Positions 29,759 through 40,232 of a stretch of 64,000 bases of DNA are shown here, one piece after another (the stretch's first letter is position 1; every line of letters begins with the position of its first letter). Source of the stretch: Agaribacter marinus (GTDB taxonomy: Bacteria > Pseudomonadota > Gammaproteobacteria > Enterobacterales > Alteromonadaceae); contig NZ_BSOT01000005.1 of assembly GCF_030160655.1 (NCBI RefSeq), positions 1,879,546-1,943,545 on the forward strand. Direction: 5' to 3'. The notes beneath the pieces were generated by a model. That model made no database searches. It had not been told where the DNA came from and worked only from the letters and a program-made list of their open reading frames with translations. The position numbers and the translations under genes are program-made.

Positions 29759-31182
29759 ACCACCTCCACTCGCAAAACAGCTTGTTCAAATTGCTTGCCA
29801 CGTTCTTGATAATTTTTAAACATGTCAATGCTTGCACAAGCAGGAGACAACAAAACGTAAGTATTTTGTTGAGTGGCATGACTAAACTCATTTGCTAGCA
29901 ATACTGCATCATCTATTGTCTCTACGAAACTAGTATCTGCACAGCAGTTTGAAAAACGTTTTGCGTCTTTCCCTAATACAATAAGTTTAGCGACGCGCCT
30001 ACGAATTAGCTCACGTAATTCCCTTAGATCAGTGCCTTTACTATCACCACCAACCAACATCACCAATATCGCGTCATCAGGAATACATTTGATAGCCGCG
30101 ATGGCTGCTCCCGGGTTCGTCGCTTTTGAGTCATTCACCCAATGAATCGTTTTCCCGTTGCTCATTTGCTCGACATGCACTAATGCAAACCTATGCGCCA
30201 ATCCGCTGTAATTGATGACTGATTCAATAAAACACTGCATTTCTTCAACAGTGTTCAATATTGATTTGGCGCACAATAGAGCGACTTGTGCGTTCAATAC
30301 ATTGTGATTAGCAAGATGACGAATCTTTTCCTGAGCAACAATTAGCTCGTCACCGATACTTATGCCTAAGTCGCTTGAATAGATATCTCGGCTATCATTT
30401 GCGTTGTGCGAAGGGTTATTGTTAAACCCTGATTTGACGCCAGATACTTTTAACGAATGAAAAGAACCAAATGAATTCAGCCGATGTGTATCGCCTTCAC
30501 TGAATGTTCGAGGGTCATCTCGATTTACAATGCATATGTCTGCGTGCTTAAAAATACGCTGCTTTGCGCGCGCATATCCAATAATGTCGCCGTGGCGATC
30601 AATATGATCTTCTGTAACATTAAGAATTGCAGCAATTCTTAGATGCAGAGAAAACGTTAGCTCTAACTGAAAGCTAGATAACTCTAAAATAATTAAATCG
30701 TATGGTTCATCAAGAAATGCCAATATAGAATTACCAAAATTGCCACCGACCCCTACCTTTAAGCCGGTTGCACTGAAGCCTTTATGTAACATATCTACGA
30801 CAGTACTTTTGCCATTCGAACCCGTAATACCGATGGCCGGTACGGAGTTGTGGCGAGCAAACAGCTCAATATCGCTAATCAGCGGAAGCCCTTCTGACAA
30901 CGCGTTTTGAATCGCCGGTAATTGCGTATTCACACCCGGACTCACAACCACTGTATCGAAACCTTTGAAGCAACTATCGTCATTAAATGGGATTATATTG
31001 ACGCCTTTAAGTAAGGGTTCATTTCCTACACTTTTACGCAACTCGTCGTGTTTGACATCAAACAAACTTACCTGCGCGCCGTGCCTACGCATAAATTCGA
31101 CACAAGCGCGCCCAGTCACACCAAAACCAATCACAGCGATTGGTTTATGTTGATAAATGGATGTAAAACACGCGTGTACCAT
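29755..31182 (-). CDS. murD: UDP-N-acetylmuramoyl-L-alanine--D-glutamate ligase
   Basis: Adds D-Glu in the third Mur-ligase step. The 475 residues carry the N-terminal VIGFGVTGRACVEF, the P-loop GITGSNGKSTVVDML, NVTEDHIDRHG and HWVNDSKATNPGAA. It is slightly longer than E. coli MurD because of extra polar sequence around residues 215-245, in the central domain (SHNANDSRDIYSSDLG). AAGGAA precedes the ATG, 9 nt after mraY. Confidence 0.96.
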   Translation of the reverse strand: MVHACFTSIYQHKPIAVIGFGVTGRACVEFMRRHGAQVSLFDVKHDELRKSVGNEPLLKGVNIIPFNDDSCFKGFDTVVVSPGVNTQLPAIQNALSEGLPLISDIELFARHNSVPAIGITGSNGKSTVVDMLHKGFSATGLKVGVGGNFGNSILAFLDEPYDLIILELSSFQLELTFSLHLRIAAILNVTEDHIDRHGDIIGYARAKQRIFKHADICIVNRDDPRTFSEGDTHRLNSFGSFHSLKVSGVKSGFNNNPSHNANDSRDIYSSDLGISIGDELIVAQEKIRHLANHNVLNAQVALLCAKSILNTVEEMQCFIESVINYSGLAHRFALVHVEQMSNGKTIHWVNDSKATNPGAAIAAIKCIPDDAILVMLVGGDSKGTDLRELRELIRRRVAKLIVLGKDAKRFSNCCADTSFVETIDDAVLLANEFSHATQQNTYVLLSPACASIDMFKNYQERGKQFEQAVLRVEVV

Positions 31183-31191
31183 GTATTTCCT

Positions 31192-32274
31192 TTACCTAAG
31201 TTTCAAGGTTGCTAAACCCACTAGCACTAATATCAATGAGATAATCCAAAACCGCACAATAACTTTTGGTTCTGGCCAACCTTTGAGTTCATAGTGATGA
31301 TGAATAGGCGCCATGCGAAATATACGCTTTCCTCTTAACTTGTAGCTACCCACCTGCAATATCACAGACAAGGTCTCCACTACAAAAATGCCGCCCATGA
31401 TTATTAACACTATCTCTTGCCTGACTAACACTGCCAATATTCCTAGCGTCCCTCCCAATGCAAGCGAACCCACATCTCCCATAAATACTTGCGCCGGATA
31501 GGTGTTAAACCACAAGAAACCTAAACCCGCCCCCACAATGGCCGTGCACACAATCACAAGTTCACTGGTAAGTGGGATAAAGGGAATGTTTAAATACTCA
31601 GAAAAATTTACATTGCCTGTCACGTAGGCAAAAATCGCAAATGCACCTGCAACCAAAATGGTTGGCACTATCGCCAAACCGTCTAACCCATCGGTAAGGT
31701 TTACAGCGTTACTTGTCCCTACAATGGTAAAATAAACCACTACGATGTAAAAAATGCCAAGCTGGGGCAGTACATCTTTAAAAAACGGTACAATCAGTGA
31801 AGTTTCGGCTTCAATATTGGCGTGCGTATACAAAAAGATAGCAACCGCAATAGCAATAACGGACTGCCAAAAATATTTCCAACGGGCAATTAGGCCATTA
31901 GGGTCTTTACGCACCACTTTGCGATAATCATCGACAAAACCTAAGATACCTAAGCTTGCAATCACAAAAAGTGTAACAAGCACATATCGGTTACTTAAGT
32001 CAGCCCACAAAAGACTACTCGTAAGTACCGCAGCAAGTATAAGTACGCCGCCCATGGTTGGCGTGCCTGATTTTGCAAGATGTGATTCAGGGCCGTCATT
32101 GCGAACCGTTTGCCCTATTTGCATTATTTGTAACCAACGAATCATTGCTGGACCAATTAAAATTGCAATCGACAATGCGGTCAGTGTGCTTAGAATGGCG
32201 CGCATCGTTAAATAGGAAAAAACGTTGAACGCACTTTCAAATTGCGTTAGCCATTCTGCCAACCAAATTAACAT
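31192..32274 (-). CDS. mraY: Phospho-N-acetylmuramoyl-pentapeptide transferase
   Basis: The integral membrane enzyme that forms lipid I from UDP-MurNAc-pentapeptide and undecaprenyl phosphate. The 360 residues hold about ten membrane segments. The catalytic Asp regions are [14 protein letters not shown] and [13 protein letters not shown], and the MraY-specific [15 protein letters not shown] is present. Its start overlaps murF by 7 nt. Confidence 0.97.
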   Translation of the reverse strand: MLIWLAEWLTQFESAFNVFSYLTMRAILSTLTALSIAILIGPAMIRWLQIMQIGQTVRNDGPESHLAKSGTPTMGGVLILAAVLTSSLLWADLSNRYVLVTLFVIASLGILGFVDDYRKVVRKDPNGLIARWKYFWQSVIAIAVAIFLYTHANIEAETSLIVPFFKDVLPQLGIFYIVVVYFTIVGTSNAVNLTDGLDGLAIVPTILVAGAFAIFAYVTGNVNFSEYLNIPFIPLTSELVIVCTAIVGAGLGFLWFNTYPAQVFMGDVGSLALGGTLGILAVLVRQEIVLIIMGGIFVVETLSVILQVGSYKLRGKRIFRMAPIHHHYELKGWPEPKVIVRFWIISLILVLVGLATLKLR

Positions 32275-33689
32275 AAATTAGACTCCTCAGACTGATTCAC
32301 TTGGAATCCATGATATTCTTGAATGGCTTGCGTAACGCGCTCCATTTTTGCGCTTCGAGAGCCCTTTATGAGAATACTTACAGGTAACTTAGCGGCTTTT
32401 TCAGCGGCCTGAACTAAGGCAGTTATTTGCACTAAAATGTCATCGACTGAATCGCAGTGTGTCCCTTGTTTACCCATGACCTGACTAGCATGAACACTCA
32501 ATTCGCCCATCGTAATTACGGCATCTACATCATGCGTTTTCGCATATTCGCCTATCTGCTGGTGATACGTTGGCGCTTGATCACCTAGCTCACCCATATC
32601 GCCAAATACTAATATTCGAGGGCCTTTAAAGTTAACAAGTAGATCGATGGCCGCCTTTACAGATGCAACATTTGCGTTGTACGTATCATCCAATACACGA
32701 ATATTTTTACTCACATTAATAACAGTCAATCTGCCTTTGACCGAGCGCATATCAAATAGGCCTGATTGAATGTGCTTCAAGTCAGCCCCCACTTGCATAG
32801 TTAGTGCAGCAGCCAATACCGCATTGCCAATGTTGTGAGCGCCCGGCACGCGCAAGCGAACTGGAATACTCCCACTTGGCGTAACTAATTCAAATTCTGC
32901 ACATCCGTCGGCGTTAATACTGGTGTTCTTCGCATGAAAATCGCCCTTAGCAGAACTAGGCGAAAACGTAATTTTGTTAATGTGGTCACACTTACCTTGC
33001 CAAAATTCAAAAAATTGACTGTCGGTATTGATGACCGCAGAGCCATATTCAGAAATTCCTGCAAATATTTCACTCTTTGCTCTAGCAACGCCGAATAAAC
33101 TGCCAAACCCCTGTAAGTGAGACGGTTCTGCATTGACAATGGTCGCTACATCGGGTTTTACAAGCGACGCAGTGTAGTCTATTTCACCTTGATGATTAGC
33201 CCCCATTTCAATGACCGCAAACTCATGCTGCTCTGTTAAACGCAGTAACGTAAGAGGAACACCAATATCATTGTTAAAATTGCCTGCGGTGGCTAGGGTC
33301 TTGCCGCAATGCTGTAAAATAGATGATGTCATTTCCTTTACGGTGGTTTTGCCGCTACTTCCCGTAATCCCAATCGTTTTAGGCGCTACTTTTTCTTTCA
33401 CAGCATTCGCTAACTTACCCAAAGCCACTCGTGTATCCTCAACGAGAATCATCGGCAAAGGCGAAAGCACTTTTTTACTCACAACTAAGGCGGCAGCACC
33501 TTTTTCAAGCGCATTTAAGGCGTATTCGTGGCCATCAAAGTTTTCACCGATAAGTGCAAAAAATACGTTGCCAGACGATATGGTTCTTGTATCAGTCGCC
33601 ACCTCATCTATCAGCATGTCAGCAACGCTATTGGTACTGAGTTGACCGCCTATTTGTTTTGCTATCCAACCTAACGTGACTGATATCAT
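32268..33689 (-). CDS. murF: UDP-MurNAc-tripeptide--D-Ala-D-Ala ligase
   Basis: Adds the D-Ala-D-Ala dipeptide made by Ddl. The 473 residues show the P-loop [43 protein letters not shown] and [19 protein letters not shown] overlaps the murE stop as ATGA. The downstream part [14 protein letters not shown] matches the MurF C-terminal domain. Confidence 0.97.
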   Translation of the reverse strand: MISVTLGWIAKQIGGQLSTNSVADMLIDEVATDTRTISSGNVFFALIGENFDGHEYALNALEKGAAALVVSKKVLSPLPMILVEDTRVALGKLANAVKEKVAPKTIGITGSSGKTTVKEMTSSILQHCGKTLATAGNFNNDIGVPLTLLRLTEQHEFAVIEMGANHQGEIDYTASLVKPDVATIVNAEPSHLQGFGSLFGVARAKSEIFAGISEYGSAVINTDSQFFEFWQGKCDHINKITFSPSSAKGDFHAKNTSINADGCAEFELVTPSGSIPVRLRVPGAHNIGNAVLAAALTMQVGADLKHIQSGLFDMRSVKGRLTVINVSKNIRVLDDTYNANVASVKAAIDLLVNFKGPRILVFGDMGELGDQAPTYHQQIGEYAKTHDVDAVITMGELSVHASQVMGKQGTHCDSVDDILVQITALVQAAEKAAKLPVSILIKGSRSAKMERVTQAIQEYHGFQVNQSEESNLC

Positions 33690-35269
33690 AAAAACTCTCC
33701 TGCTAATGTTTTTACATAAGCACGTTCATCATAATGAATTTTTTGACCTTGAATATCGAGGTAGTCTTCATGACCTTTGCCTGCCACTAAGATAAGATCG
33801 TTATTTTCAGCATTACTTAACGCAAATTTAATTGCCGATTGACGTTCGACAATACGTATCACACTTTTACTATCCACATTACCTTCGTTACTTATGCCTT
33901 GGCATATTTCATCAATAATTTTGTCTGTATGCTCAAATCTTGAATTATCTTGAGTGAGCACAATTTTATCCGCATGGCTCGCCGCTATTTTTCCCATCTC
34001 AGGCCGCTTGGCTTTATCCCTATCACCACCACAACCAAACACTATCCATAGTTGATTTGCGGTATGTTTACGCGCAGCAACTAGTGCTTGCTTAAGTGCA
34101 TCAGGCGTATGAGCGAAGTCCACAATAATACTGGCAGAGTGCGTTTTAATTAGCTCCATTCTGCCTTTTACGCCAACCAGCTTATCTGCGTATTTAATTA
34201 GCGTAGCTAACTCGATGCCAGCCATCGTTAGAGCACCCAATGCCGCTAAATAGTTAGCGACGTTAAATTGTCCTATCAGTGACAGTGTCATATGATGTTT
34301 TTCGGATAATGTATTTAAGCGGAACTGAATTCCGCTGTCTAAATATTCGATGCAATCCGCATAAAGCGCATCAGCCCCTTGCGCCTGAGTCTGGTTGCGA
34401 TCATCTACACTAAAACTTAGGATTTGTTGTCCACTATTGACAGCGTTTCGCCAACGTTCAGATTCTGGATCATCTGCATTTATCACAATACTTCTTATTC
34501 GAGGGTTATTGAGTAGTTTTCTTTTAGCCGCACCATATGCGCTCATGCTGCCATGATAATCTAGGTGGTCTTGCGTTAGGTTTGTAAACACTGCGACATC
34601 AATGGGTAAACCAAATGTGCGGCCTTGCTCAATGCCATGAGAAGACGCTTCAAGTGCAACGTAGTAAACGTCTTGGTCCGCAAACCATGCCAAATAACCA
34701 AATAGCGAGACATTATCAGGAGTGGTGTTATATGTTTTAGCAACATTCGTCGTTGTGCCATCGCAATGATATTGCATACAACCCAAAGTACCAATAGTTG
34801 CAGCACTTCTCCCAGTATGACTAAGCATTTGTGCATACAAACTTGCCACTGAGGTTTTGCCATTTGTGCCCGTTATTGCGAGTACTTGCTTTAATTTTGC
34901 GATTTGTGGATACAGTGTTTTGAAGAATTCGACCAATTTGCTAGCCAAGTTAGCTATTTGAATAACGACGCAACCACGCTCTGATGTGTCATCGCTTACC
35001 GGTATCAATTTAGCTTGGCATGTTGATCCTTGTTGAATGTCTTCGAGGATTAATTTGCCGCCGTTCTCAATAGCACTTGGAATATATATACTGCCATGTG
35101 CAGACACACCTTGTAATGCAATAAAGGCTGTCGTGGCATTTACTTGCCTGCTATCCACTGTAAACCCATCAATTTTAGCAAATTGATGCTGCCACGCCGC
35201 TGGTAGTTCAATGCCCAAAGTGATAATTGCCTGCAATAAGTCGGCAAATTTAAAGTTACCGGCTAGCAT
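33686..35269 (-). CDS. murE: UDP-MurNAc-L-Ala-D-Glu--diaminopimelate ligase
   Basis: Adds meso-diaminopimelate, the usual third residue in this group. The 527 residues contain the P-loop AITGTNGKTSVA, NLTQDHLDYHGSM, FAHTPDALKQAL and VFGCGGDRDKAKRP. The DAP-specificity loop, normally DNPR, reads DNSR here (33938-33949), keeping the Asn and Arg but replacing Pro with Ser. The late GKGHEDY is intact. AAGGAA lies upstream of ATG 35269, and the gene overlaps ftsI by 14 nt. Confidence 0.96.
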   Translation of the reverse strand: MLAGNFKFADLLQAIITLGIELPAAWQHQFAKIDGFTVDSRQVNATTAFIALQGVSAHGSIYIPSAIENGGKLILEDIQQGSTCQAKLIPVSDDTSERGCVVIQIANLASKLVEFFKTLYPQIAKLKQVLAITGTNGKTSVASLYAQMLSHTGRSAATIGTLGCMQYHCDGTTTNVAKTYNTTPDNVSLFGYLAWFADQDVYYVALEASSHGIEQGRTFGLPIDVAVFTNLTQDHLDYHGSMSAYGAAKRKLLNNPRIRSIVINADDPESERWRNAVNSGQQILSFSVDDRNQTQAQGADALYADCIEYLDSGIQFRLNTLSEKHHMTLSLIGQFNVANYLAALGALTMAGIELATLIKYADKLVGVKGRMELIKTHSASIIVDFAHTPDALKQALVAARKHTANQLWIVFGCGGDRDKAKRPEMGKIAASHADKIVLTQDNSRFEHTDKIIDEICQGISNEGNVDSKSVIRIVERQSAIKFALSNAENNDLILVAGKGHEDYLDIQGQKIHYDERAYVKTLAGEFL

Positions 35270-37037
35270 GAAGTTTCCTTTCTACAGTATGACTGACGGC
35301 AATTGCGTCTGGTGGAACATTCAGCATGTGTAAAGTGCCAGACACTACTGACGAAAATACAGGGGCCGCGGTGTCACCCGCATGATATAAATCACCCGCG
35401 GGCTCATTGATCAAGACAACGACCGCTATTTGAGGATTAGACACCGGCGCGATACCCGCAAAAATGTTGACATATTCTTCACCATAACCACCTGCTACCG
35501 CCTTTTGACTTGTGCCTGTTTTTCCTGCTATCCGATAACCCGGTACGCTCGCCTTCTTACCTGAACCACCGTCTTGCGTAACACTTTCCATCATTTCCAG
35601 AATAGCAAACGCGTTTTCTTCGCTAATTACACGCACTGGCGCCTCTTTTGGTGCAATATCTTTTACAATGGACAATGGATATTGCATACCGCCATTCGCA
35701 ATGGTGGCGTACATTCGTGCAAGCTGAGCAGACGTTACCGCTATGCTGTAACCGAAAGACAATGTAGATATTTCGTGCTGAGACCAACGTGTACGTTCAT
35801 GAAAAATCCCGCTAGATTCACCTACCATGTTCAAGCCGGTATCGCTCATCAAGCCCATATTAAAATAGACGTCCATCAGAAATTCTTTAGGAATACCAAG
35901 GGCTAATTTTGATGTGCCCATGTTGCTCGAGCGTTTAATAATTTCAGTTAAGGATAACTTGCCATAATTTCGTGGGTCGCTCACTCTACTCCCGCCTAAA
36001 TACATCCAACCGGGAGAAGTATCTACAATGCTATCTTTTTGTACTGAACCAAATTCAAGTGCAGCCAGCACCGCCAAAGGCTTAACGGAAGAACCAGGCT
36101 CAAATGCATCAGTAATGGCTCGGTTACGTACTTTGTGACTTGCCACTGTGCTTCTGTTGTTTGGATTATATGAAGGGGTATTTGCCATCGCTAAGACTTC
36201 ACCTGAATGCACATCAACGACAACAACTGACGCCGAAGCCGCTTTGTATAATAAGGTAGCTTCCTTGATTTCACGATAAGCTAATGCTTGAATACGTTGA
36301 TCTATTGTTAATTGAAGATTTTCAGCCGCTTTACCTTTTTTTTGTTCAATGATTTCAATTTGCCTACCTTCGGCATCACGTCGAATCCTGCGTTTGTCAG
36401 GCGTTCCCGTTAAATATTGATTATATAAACGCTCTAGCCCTTCTAACCCCTTGTCATCCACATCAGTAAAGCCAACGACGTGAGCAGACACTTCGCCGGA
36501 AGGGTAATAGCGTTTGGATTCATCACGCAAGTACACGCCGGGAATATTCAAGTTTTCAACAAACTCTGCCATCGCAGGTGTTACTTGCCGTTGCAAATAC
36601 ACAAAGCGGCGCTTGGGATTGCTTACTCTAGCGGTGAGTTTTTTTACATCTTGCTCAAGTACTTCAGCCAATGCTCTCCAGCGACGTTTGTCTATTAACG
36701 CATTGTTACTATGAACAATTTTAGGGTCTGCGTATATCGCCTGCGCTGGGACAGAAACAGCAAGTTGCTGACCATGGCGGTCAGTAATGAGGCCTCGGTA
36801 GTTAGCATTGTCCCTTACTCGAATAGTGCGGTTGTCCCCATGCTTTATTAGTACATCAGGTTCAATCACCTGAATATATGCCGCACGAACGGCTAAACCA
36901 GCAAATACAAAAATCACCGCGCCCAACACCACACCAAACCGCCAATGTACAAGTATTGGTGATACTTTAGGTTTTGCTTGCCCAGTCTTTTTTGGTCTTT
37001 TTCGACGGGGCTTTTGTATTGTTGCCGTAACCGTCAT
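35256..37037 (-). CDS. ftsI: Septal transpeptidase FtsI (PBP3)
   Basis: The class B penicillin-binding protein that crosslinks septal peptidoglycan with FtsW. The 593 residues have a very basic cytoplasmic start, one membrane segment at about 34-53 and a pedestal domain. The transpeptidase motifs are EPGSSVKP (SxxK), RSSNMG (SxN) and KTGTSQ (KTG). It starts 1 nt after ftsL. An extended C-terminus follows the last motif, as in related species. Confidence 0.97.
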   Translation of the reverse strand: MTVTATIQKPRRKRPKKTGQAKPKVSPILVHWRFGVVLGAVIFVFAGLAVRAAYIQVIEPDVLIKHGDNRTIRVRDNANYRGLITDRHGQQLAVSVPAQAIYADPKIVHSNNALIDKRRWRALAEVLEQDVKKLTARVSNPKRRFVYLQRQVTPAMAEFVENLNIPGVYLRDESKRYYPSGEVSAHVVGFTDVDDKGLEGLERLYNQYLTGTPDKRRIRRDAEGRQIEIIEQKKGKAAENLQLTIDQRIQALAYREIKEATLLYKAASASVVVVDVHSGEVLAMANTPSYNPNNRSTVASHKVRNRAITDAFEPGSSVKPLAVLAALEFGSVQKDSIVDTSPGWMYLGGSRVSDPRNYGKLSLTEIIKRSSNMGTSKLALGIPKEFLMDVYFNMGLMSDTGLNMVGESSGIFHERTRWSQHEISTLSFGYSIAVTSAQLARMYATIANGGMQYPLSIVKDIAPKEAPVRVISEENAFAILEMMESVTQDGGSGKKASVPGYRIAGKTGTSQKAVAGGYGEEYVNIFAGIAPVSNPQIAVVVLINEPAGDLYHAGDTAAPVFSSVVSGTLHMLNVPPDAIAVSHTVERKLHASR

Positions 37038-37038
37038 C

Positions 37039-37362
37039 TTAATTTTCTCTTACTAATACTTCATCGGCTTTTTCGGGTCGACGCATGTTTAGTTTGTCAG
37101 CTACAAGACGCTCAATTCGGTTGTGCTCAGTGAGCGCATTTTGTTCAATCACCAAGTGCCGCCACTCAATGTCCAACTCATCTTTGTTTTGAATCAGTTC
37201 TTCATGGGCAATCAACAAATCTCTATTTTTGTGCGTGCTCAGTACAACTGCGACGGCACTGCCTACAACAGCTAAATACAAGACCAAAAGAAAAGTATGC
37301 CGACTTAAGTCGGCGGTTATGAGTAGCAACAAATTGAAATTGGTCGTATTTGATTTGCTCAT
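37039..37362 (-). CDS. ftsL: Cell division protein FtsL
   Basis: A 107-residue bitopic protein: a cytoplasmic start, one membrane helix at about 22-42 ([10 protein letters not shown] region) and a periplasmic leucine-zipper coiled coil ([20 protein letters not shown]). It forms the FtsQLB complex. It is recognised by position and architecture rather than by strong motifs. The ATG overlaps the rsmH stop (ATGA). Confidence 0.9.
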   Translation of the reverse strand: MSKSNTTNFNLLLLITADLSRHTFLLVLYLAVVGSAVAVVLSTHKNRDLLIAHEELIQNKDELDIEWRHLVIEQNALTEHNRIERLVADKLNMRRPEKADEVLVREN

Positions 37363-38309
37363 AACTTTTCCGCAACCCTGAGTACCGCACTCCTCGATCG
37401 TGGATTTGAATCCACCTCATCTTTGCTTGCTTTTATCGCTCTGCTCAGTGCTTTAAGCTCCTTACCTTTATCAAGCTCTGATTGCATAACAGGTAAACGG
37501 CTAGGCAATTTTTGCCCTTGGCTTTTAGTCTTAATGAAGCGTTTTACGATCCGATCTTCTAAAGAATGAAAACTGATTACTGCAAGCCTCCCGCCTGGTT
37601 TAAGCATTTGACAAGCAGATTCCAAAGCAGTTTCAAGTTGTGACAACTCACCATTGATAAATATTCTTACGCCCTGAAAGCTGCGGGTAGCTGGATGTTT
37701 AAATTTATCTTTTACAGGGACAGCTTCATCAATGATTTTGACAAAATCTTGGGTAGTAGCAAGTGGTTGGCTTTCTCTTTTTTCTACTACTGCGGTGGCT
37801 ATGCGGCGACCAAATTTTTCTTCGCCATATACTTTTAACACGTGAGTAATGTCTTCAAGGTCTGCTGTATTTAGCCATTCAGCAGCACTTACGCCTTGAG
37901 TAGTATCCATTCGCATGTCCAAGGGCCCGTCTTGCATAAAGCTGAACCCTCGCTCAGCGTTGTCAAGTTGAGGGGATGATACGCCGATGTCCAAGAATAT
38001 ACCGTCGAACTTGCCAACTAGACCGAGTGATTCAGCTACGCTTAACATGTCTGCAAATGCAGTATGATAAATACTAAAACGTTTATCATTTTCAAATGAT
38101 TTAGCCGCACTTATTGCATCAGGATCTCGATCGAGCGCAATGAGTCGTCCGTCTTGAGACAATTTATTAAGAATACCTTTACTATGTCCGCCGCGTCCAA
38201 AAGTACCGTCCAGATATACGCCAGCCGGTAAGATGTTTAAGGCATTGATAGATTCATCAAAAAGAACAGATAAATGCGACGAAGAAGACTGCTCACCGAG
38301 CGCACTCAT
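37359..38309 (-). CDS. rsmH: 16S rRNA m4C1402 methyltransferase RsmH (MraW)
   Basis: A SAM-dependent methyltransferase that modifies C1402 of 16S rRNA. The 316 residues contain [14 protein letters not shown] (SAM binding), [42 protein letters not shown] and the late [16 protein letters not shown]. It overlaps mraZ upstream and ftsL downstream by 4 nt each. Confidence 0.97.
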   Translation of the reverse strand: MSALGEQSSSSHLSVLFDESINALNILPAGVYLDGTFGRGGHSKGILNKLSQDGRLIALDRDPDAISAAKSFENDKRFSIYHTAFADMLSVAESLGLVGKFDGIFLDIGVSSPQLDNAERGFSFMQDGPLDMRMDTTQGVSAAEWLNTADLEDITHVLKVYGEEKFGRRIATAVVEKRESQPLATTQDFVKIIDEAVPVKDKFKHPATRSFQGVRIFINGELSQLETALESACQMLKPGGRLAVISFHSLEDRIVKRFIKTKSQGQKLPSRLPVMQSELDKGKELKALSRAIKASKDEVDSNPRSRSAVLRVAEKL

Positions 38310-38764
38310 AATGAAAAGTCCTGTAAATTATCGGTAAGCTCAAACCCGCCAGCTTGCTCAGTTTCTATATCAATAGAGATTTGTTTTTGCCAAACGTCAG
38401 CGTTCCAAATTTCAAACTTATTTATTTGGCCTACAAGCATGATTGGTTTATCTAAGTCAGCATGAGCGCGTAAAGTAGGGGCGACTAATACTCTCCCACT
38501 TTTATCCATTTCAACTTCAGATGCATAACCCAACAATAAACGCACTAAACGACGTTCTTGCGGGTTTGTAGATGATAAACGAGAAAGTTTTAGTTCAATC
38601 TCTTCCCATTCGGGAAGTGGGTAAAGTAACAAGCATTTTTGAGAAATATCGATGGTACACACCAGCTGTCCCTGGCAATCATCCAACAGGCTTTGCCGAT
38701 ACTTCGTCGGTATCGTTAGTCTACCTTTAGTGTCAAGATTAATTGCGTTAGCGCCGCGGAACAT
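38306..38764 (-). CDS. mraZ: Transcriptional regulator MraZ
   Basis: An AbrB-like ring-forming DNA-binding protein that controls its own operon. ATG 38764 starts [21 protein letters not shown] (152 residues) and has AGGGGA just upstream. A longer frame from 38869 would begin inside the promoter. The two MraZ motifs, [13 protein letters not shown] and [13 protein letters not shown], are both present. It heads the 16-kb division and cell-wall operon that runs to ftsZ. Confidence 0.96.
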   Translation of the reverse strand: MFRGANAINLDTKGRLTIPTKYRQSLLDDCQGQLVCTIDISQKCLLLYPLPEWEEIELKLSRLSSTNPQERRLVRLLLGYASEVEMDKSGRVLVAPTLRAHADLDKPIMLVGQINKFEIWNADVWQKQISIDIETEQAGGFELTDNLQDFSL

Positions 38765-38833
38765 ATCCCCTAGCCTATTTTTTATTGTTAGTAGCTCGTT
38801 TCTATTTTTTCGTAACTGGTTGCCCCTTACAAA

Positions 38834-38858
38834 AACCCTTTTACGCCACTTTATCCCA
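38834..38858 (-). promoter_or_regulatory. MraZ box-like tandem repeats
   Basis: On the minus strand TGGGA (38858-38854) and TGGCG (38848-38844) are 10 bp apart, and a weak third unit GGGTT follows at the same period (38838-38834). MraZ in E. coli binds TGGGN repeats at this spacing, just downstream of Pmra. The position over the expected transcription start fits autorepression. The second and third units are degenerate. Confidence 0.6.
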
Positions 38859-38868
38859 CTTTTTTGCA

Positions 38869-38897
38869 ATTCTTGACCTATTCACCCCACATGTCAA
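38869..38897 (-). promoter_or_regulatory. Candidate Pmra promoter of the dcw operon
   Basis: A perfect TTGACA (38897-38892), 17 bp, then AAGAAT (38874-38869, 4 of 6). It lies about 105 nt upstream of the mraZ ATG. The 360-bp space between mraZ and the gene at 39132 otherwise holds only the terminator at 39087-39114; a plus-strand open frame there is not credible. Confidence 0.65.
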
Positions 38898-39086
38898 GTT
38901 TTTTTACAGAAAATAATGAAAATCACACAAAAAACCCTGGCACTGAGAGAAGCGTAAAAAATGATGTCGCCATACTCCGACGCGTCAAACATAAGGAAGA
39001 CCTTTGGCGAGCGGACAAGAATGACATAAAAAGGTGTTTCAGAATGTCTACCTACTTTTACCTATTACCTAAGGAACAGGCAAAAA

Positions 39087-39114
39087 AAAGCCACCTGTAA
39101 AAACAGATGGCTTT
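39087..39114 (-). terminator. Rho-independent terminator after the SapC-like gene
   Basis: AAAGCCA-C-CTGT pairs with ACAG-A-TGGCTTT (one mismatch) around an AAAA loop, followed on the minus strand by eight T. It is 18 nt past the stop at 39132 and insulates the mra promoter from upstream transcription. Confidence 0.9.
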
Positions 39115-39131
39115 ATATGGAAATTTGAGTT

Positions 39132-39905
39132 TTACGCTGGCGTAGCGTCTTCAGCTTTTTGCCCTTCAGGCTGTTCTGCAGGAACAATCTGTAGTGACTG
39201 AATCGGATTATCCGTTTTATTAGATAATTCAACCAAACGATTTAATTGACCTAGCGACAACATAGCAGAATAACATGCCCCTAAGAAACCGGCTTTATGC
39301 ATTGCCAACACTTTATCATCAGGTAAATCTAGCAAGGTTTTTTCGTTTACCGTTAATATACCCGTTACATTTCTCACTTGACCGGACGAATAACGCACAC
39401 GAATTTGAATTTCTTCTAATAAGTCATTTGCTTGTAATTCTTTAATAAAGCGTTGATTCTGCACTTCACTATTAGCAAGATCAGCCAAGAACTGTTGACG
39501 AGCTTTAAGTGCTTCAGAAGGTTCGCCCTCTTCTGTGAATAAAGCATCACCTTCATCACCAAATAACTCAGAGTTCTCGTCAATATATACGCCCAACTTA
39601 TCGCCGTCAGGACGAATATCAAACGGATAACGTTGAATATTGAGTGGGACATGTGGCGCCAACCAACTTTCACCGTCCCAAAAGAGATTATTGCCTTGCT
39701 CTAAACCTAGCATTGCCACCGAATGCACATTGCTAGTATTAGGATCTTTAATAAACACGACTGGCATAGTACCAGACAGTTGCGCATACTCACGAATAGT
39801 CGCTGCTGCTAAATGCGTTTTTGCAGCAAAAGAAAAATCTGTTCTTGGCGCGACCTTCAGTGCGCCGTGCTTGGCTTTATCAAGCGGAATATAGTTAATC
39901 GCCAT
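39132..39905 (-). CDS. SapC-like family protein
   Basis: A 257-residue protein resembling the SapC family (PF07277 type). It starts NYIPLDKAKHGALKV and continues with a conserved block around GTMPVVFIKDP, ALFTEEGEPSEALKARQQFL and LPDDKVLAMHKAGFLGACYSAMLSLGQLNRLVEL. No signal peptide or membrane segment is seen. In marine and Caulobacter-type bacteria SapC-like genes often lie beside TonB-dependent receptors and flavin-dependent halogenases. Here the halogenase and receptor are 23 kb away. The function is not established. It is a single-gene unit with a long leader and a strong terminator. Confidence 0.75.
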   Translation of the reverse strand: MAINYIPLDKAKHGALKVAPRTDFSFAAKTHLAAATIREYAQLSGTMPVVFIKDPNTSNVHSVAMLGLEQGNNLFWDGESWLAPHVPLNIQRYPFDIRPDGDKLGVYIDENSELFGDEGDALFTEEGEPSEALKARQQFLADLANSEVQNQRFIKELQANDLLEEIQIRVRYSSGQVRNVTGILTVNEKTLLDLPDDKVLAMHKAGFLGACYSAMLSLGQLNRLVELSNKTDNPIQSLQIVPAEQPEGQKAEDATPA

Positions 39906-40232
39906 TATTACTTCTCTAGTTTGTATTAAGCGTAAAAAGCTGAATCACCTGCGGTGTTCGACATAATGATGGTCATCGAATAGCGAGTAGCATCCAACTG
40001 CTAAAAGTACTGATACCAATATCTGATGCAGATAAAAGTATCTCCTCAGTTACCATCCATATGGGCATAAGATTATTATACAAGTGCCTTTAAAAGTCAC
40101 TTATTAACCTAAATTTAACAGAACAAAATATTATTGTTTGCTTAATCTAAAGAATATAGATAACTATCAACTAGTTAATTGAGTATTCATATTCAAATTG
40201 ACGCGCGAAAGCATCCAAATAAGTTTTACTAT
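39906..40232 (-). promoter_or_regulatory. SapC-like gene leader with hairpin and candidate -10
   Basis: A 327-bp gene-free stretch. A perfect TATAAT on the minus strand (40081-40076) lacks a clear -35. If used, it gives a leader of about 165 nt. In that leader lies a near-perfect palindrome at 40012-40042: outer arms GATAC/GTATC, a symmetric 3x3 internal loop, inner arms TATCTG/CAGATA and a 3-nt loop. There is no T-run, so it is not a terminator. It may be an RNA switch element or an operator. Confidence 0.45.

Noticed and set aside
38864-39100. Plus-strand 78-residue open frame upstream of mraZ
   Set aside because: It overlaps the mra promoter and the terminator at 39087, has no family motif and no ribosome binding site, and its composition is not protein-like.
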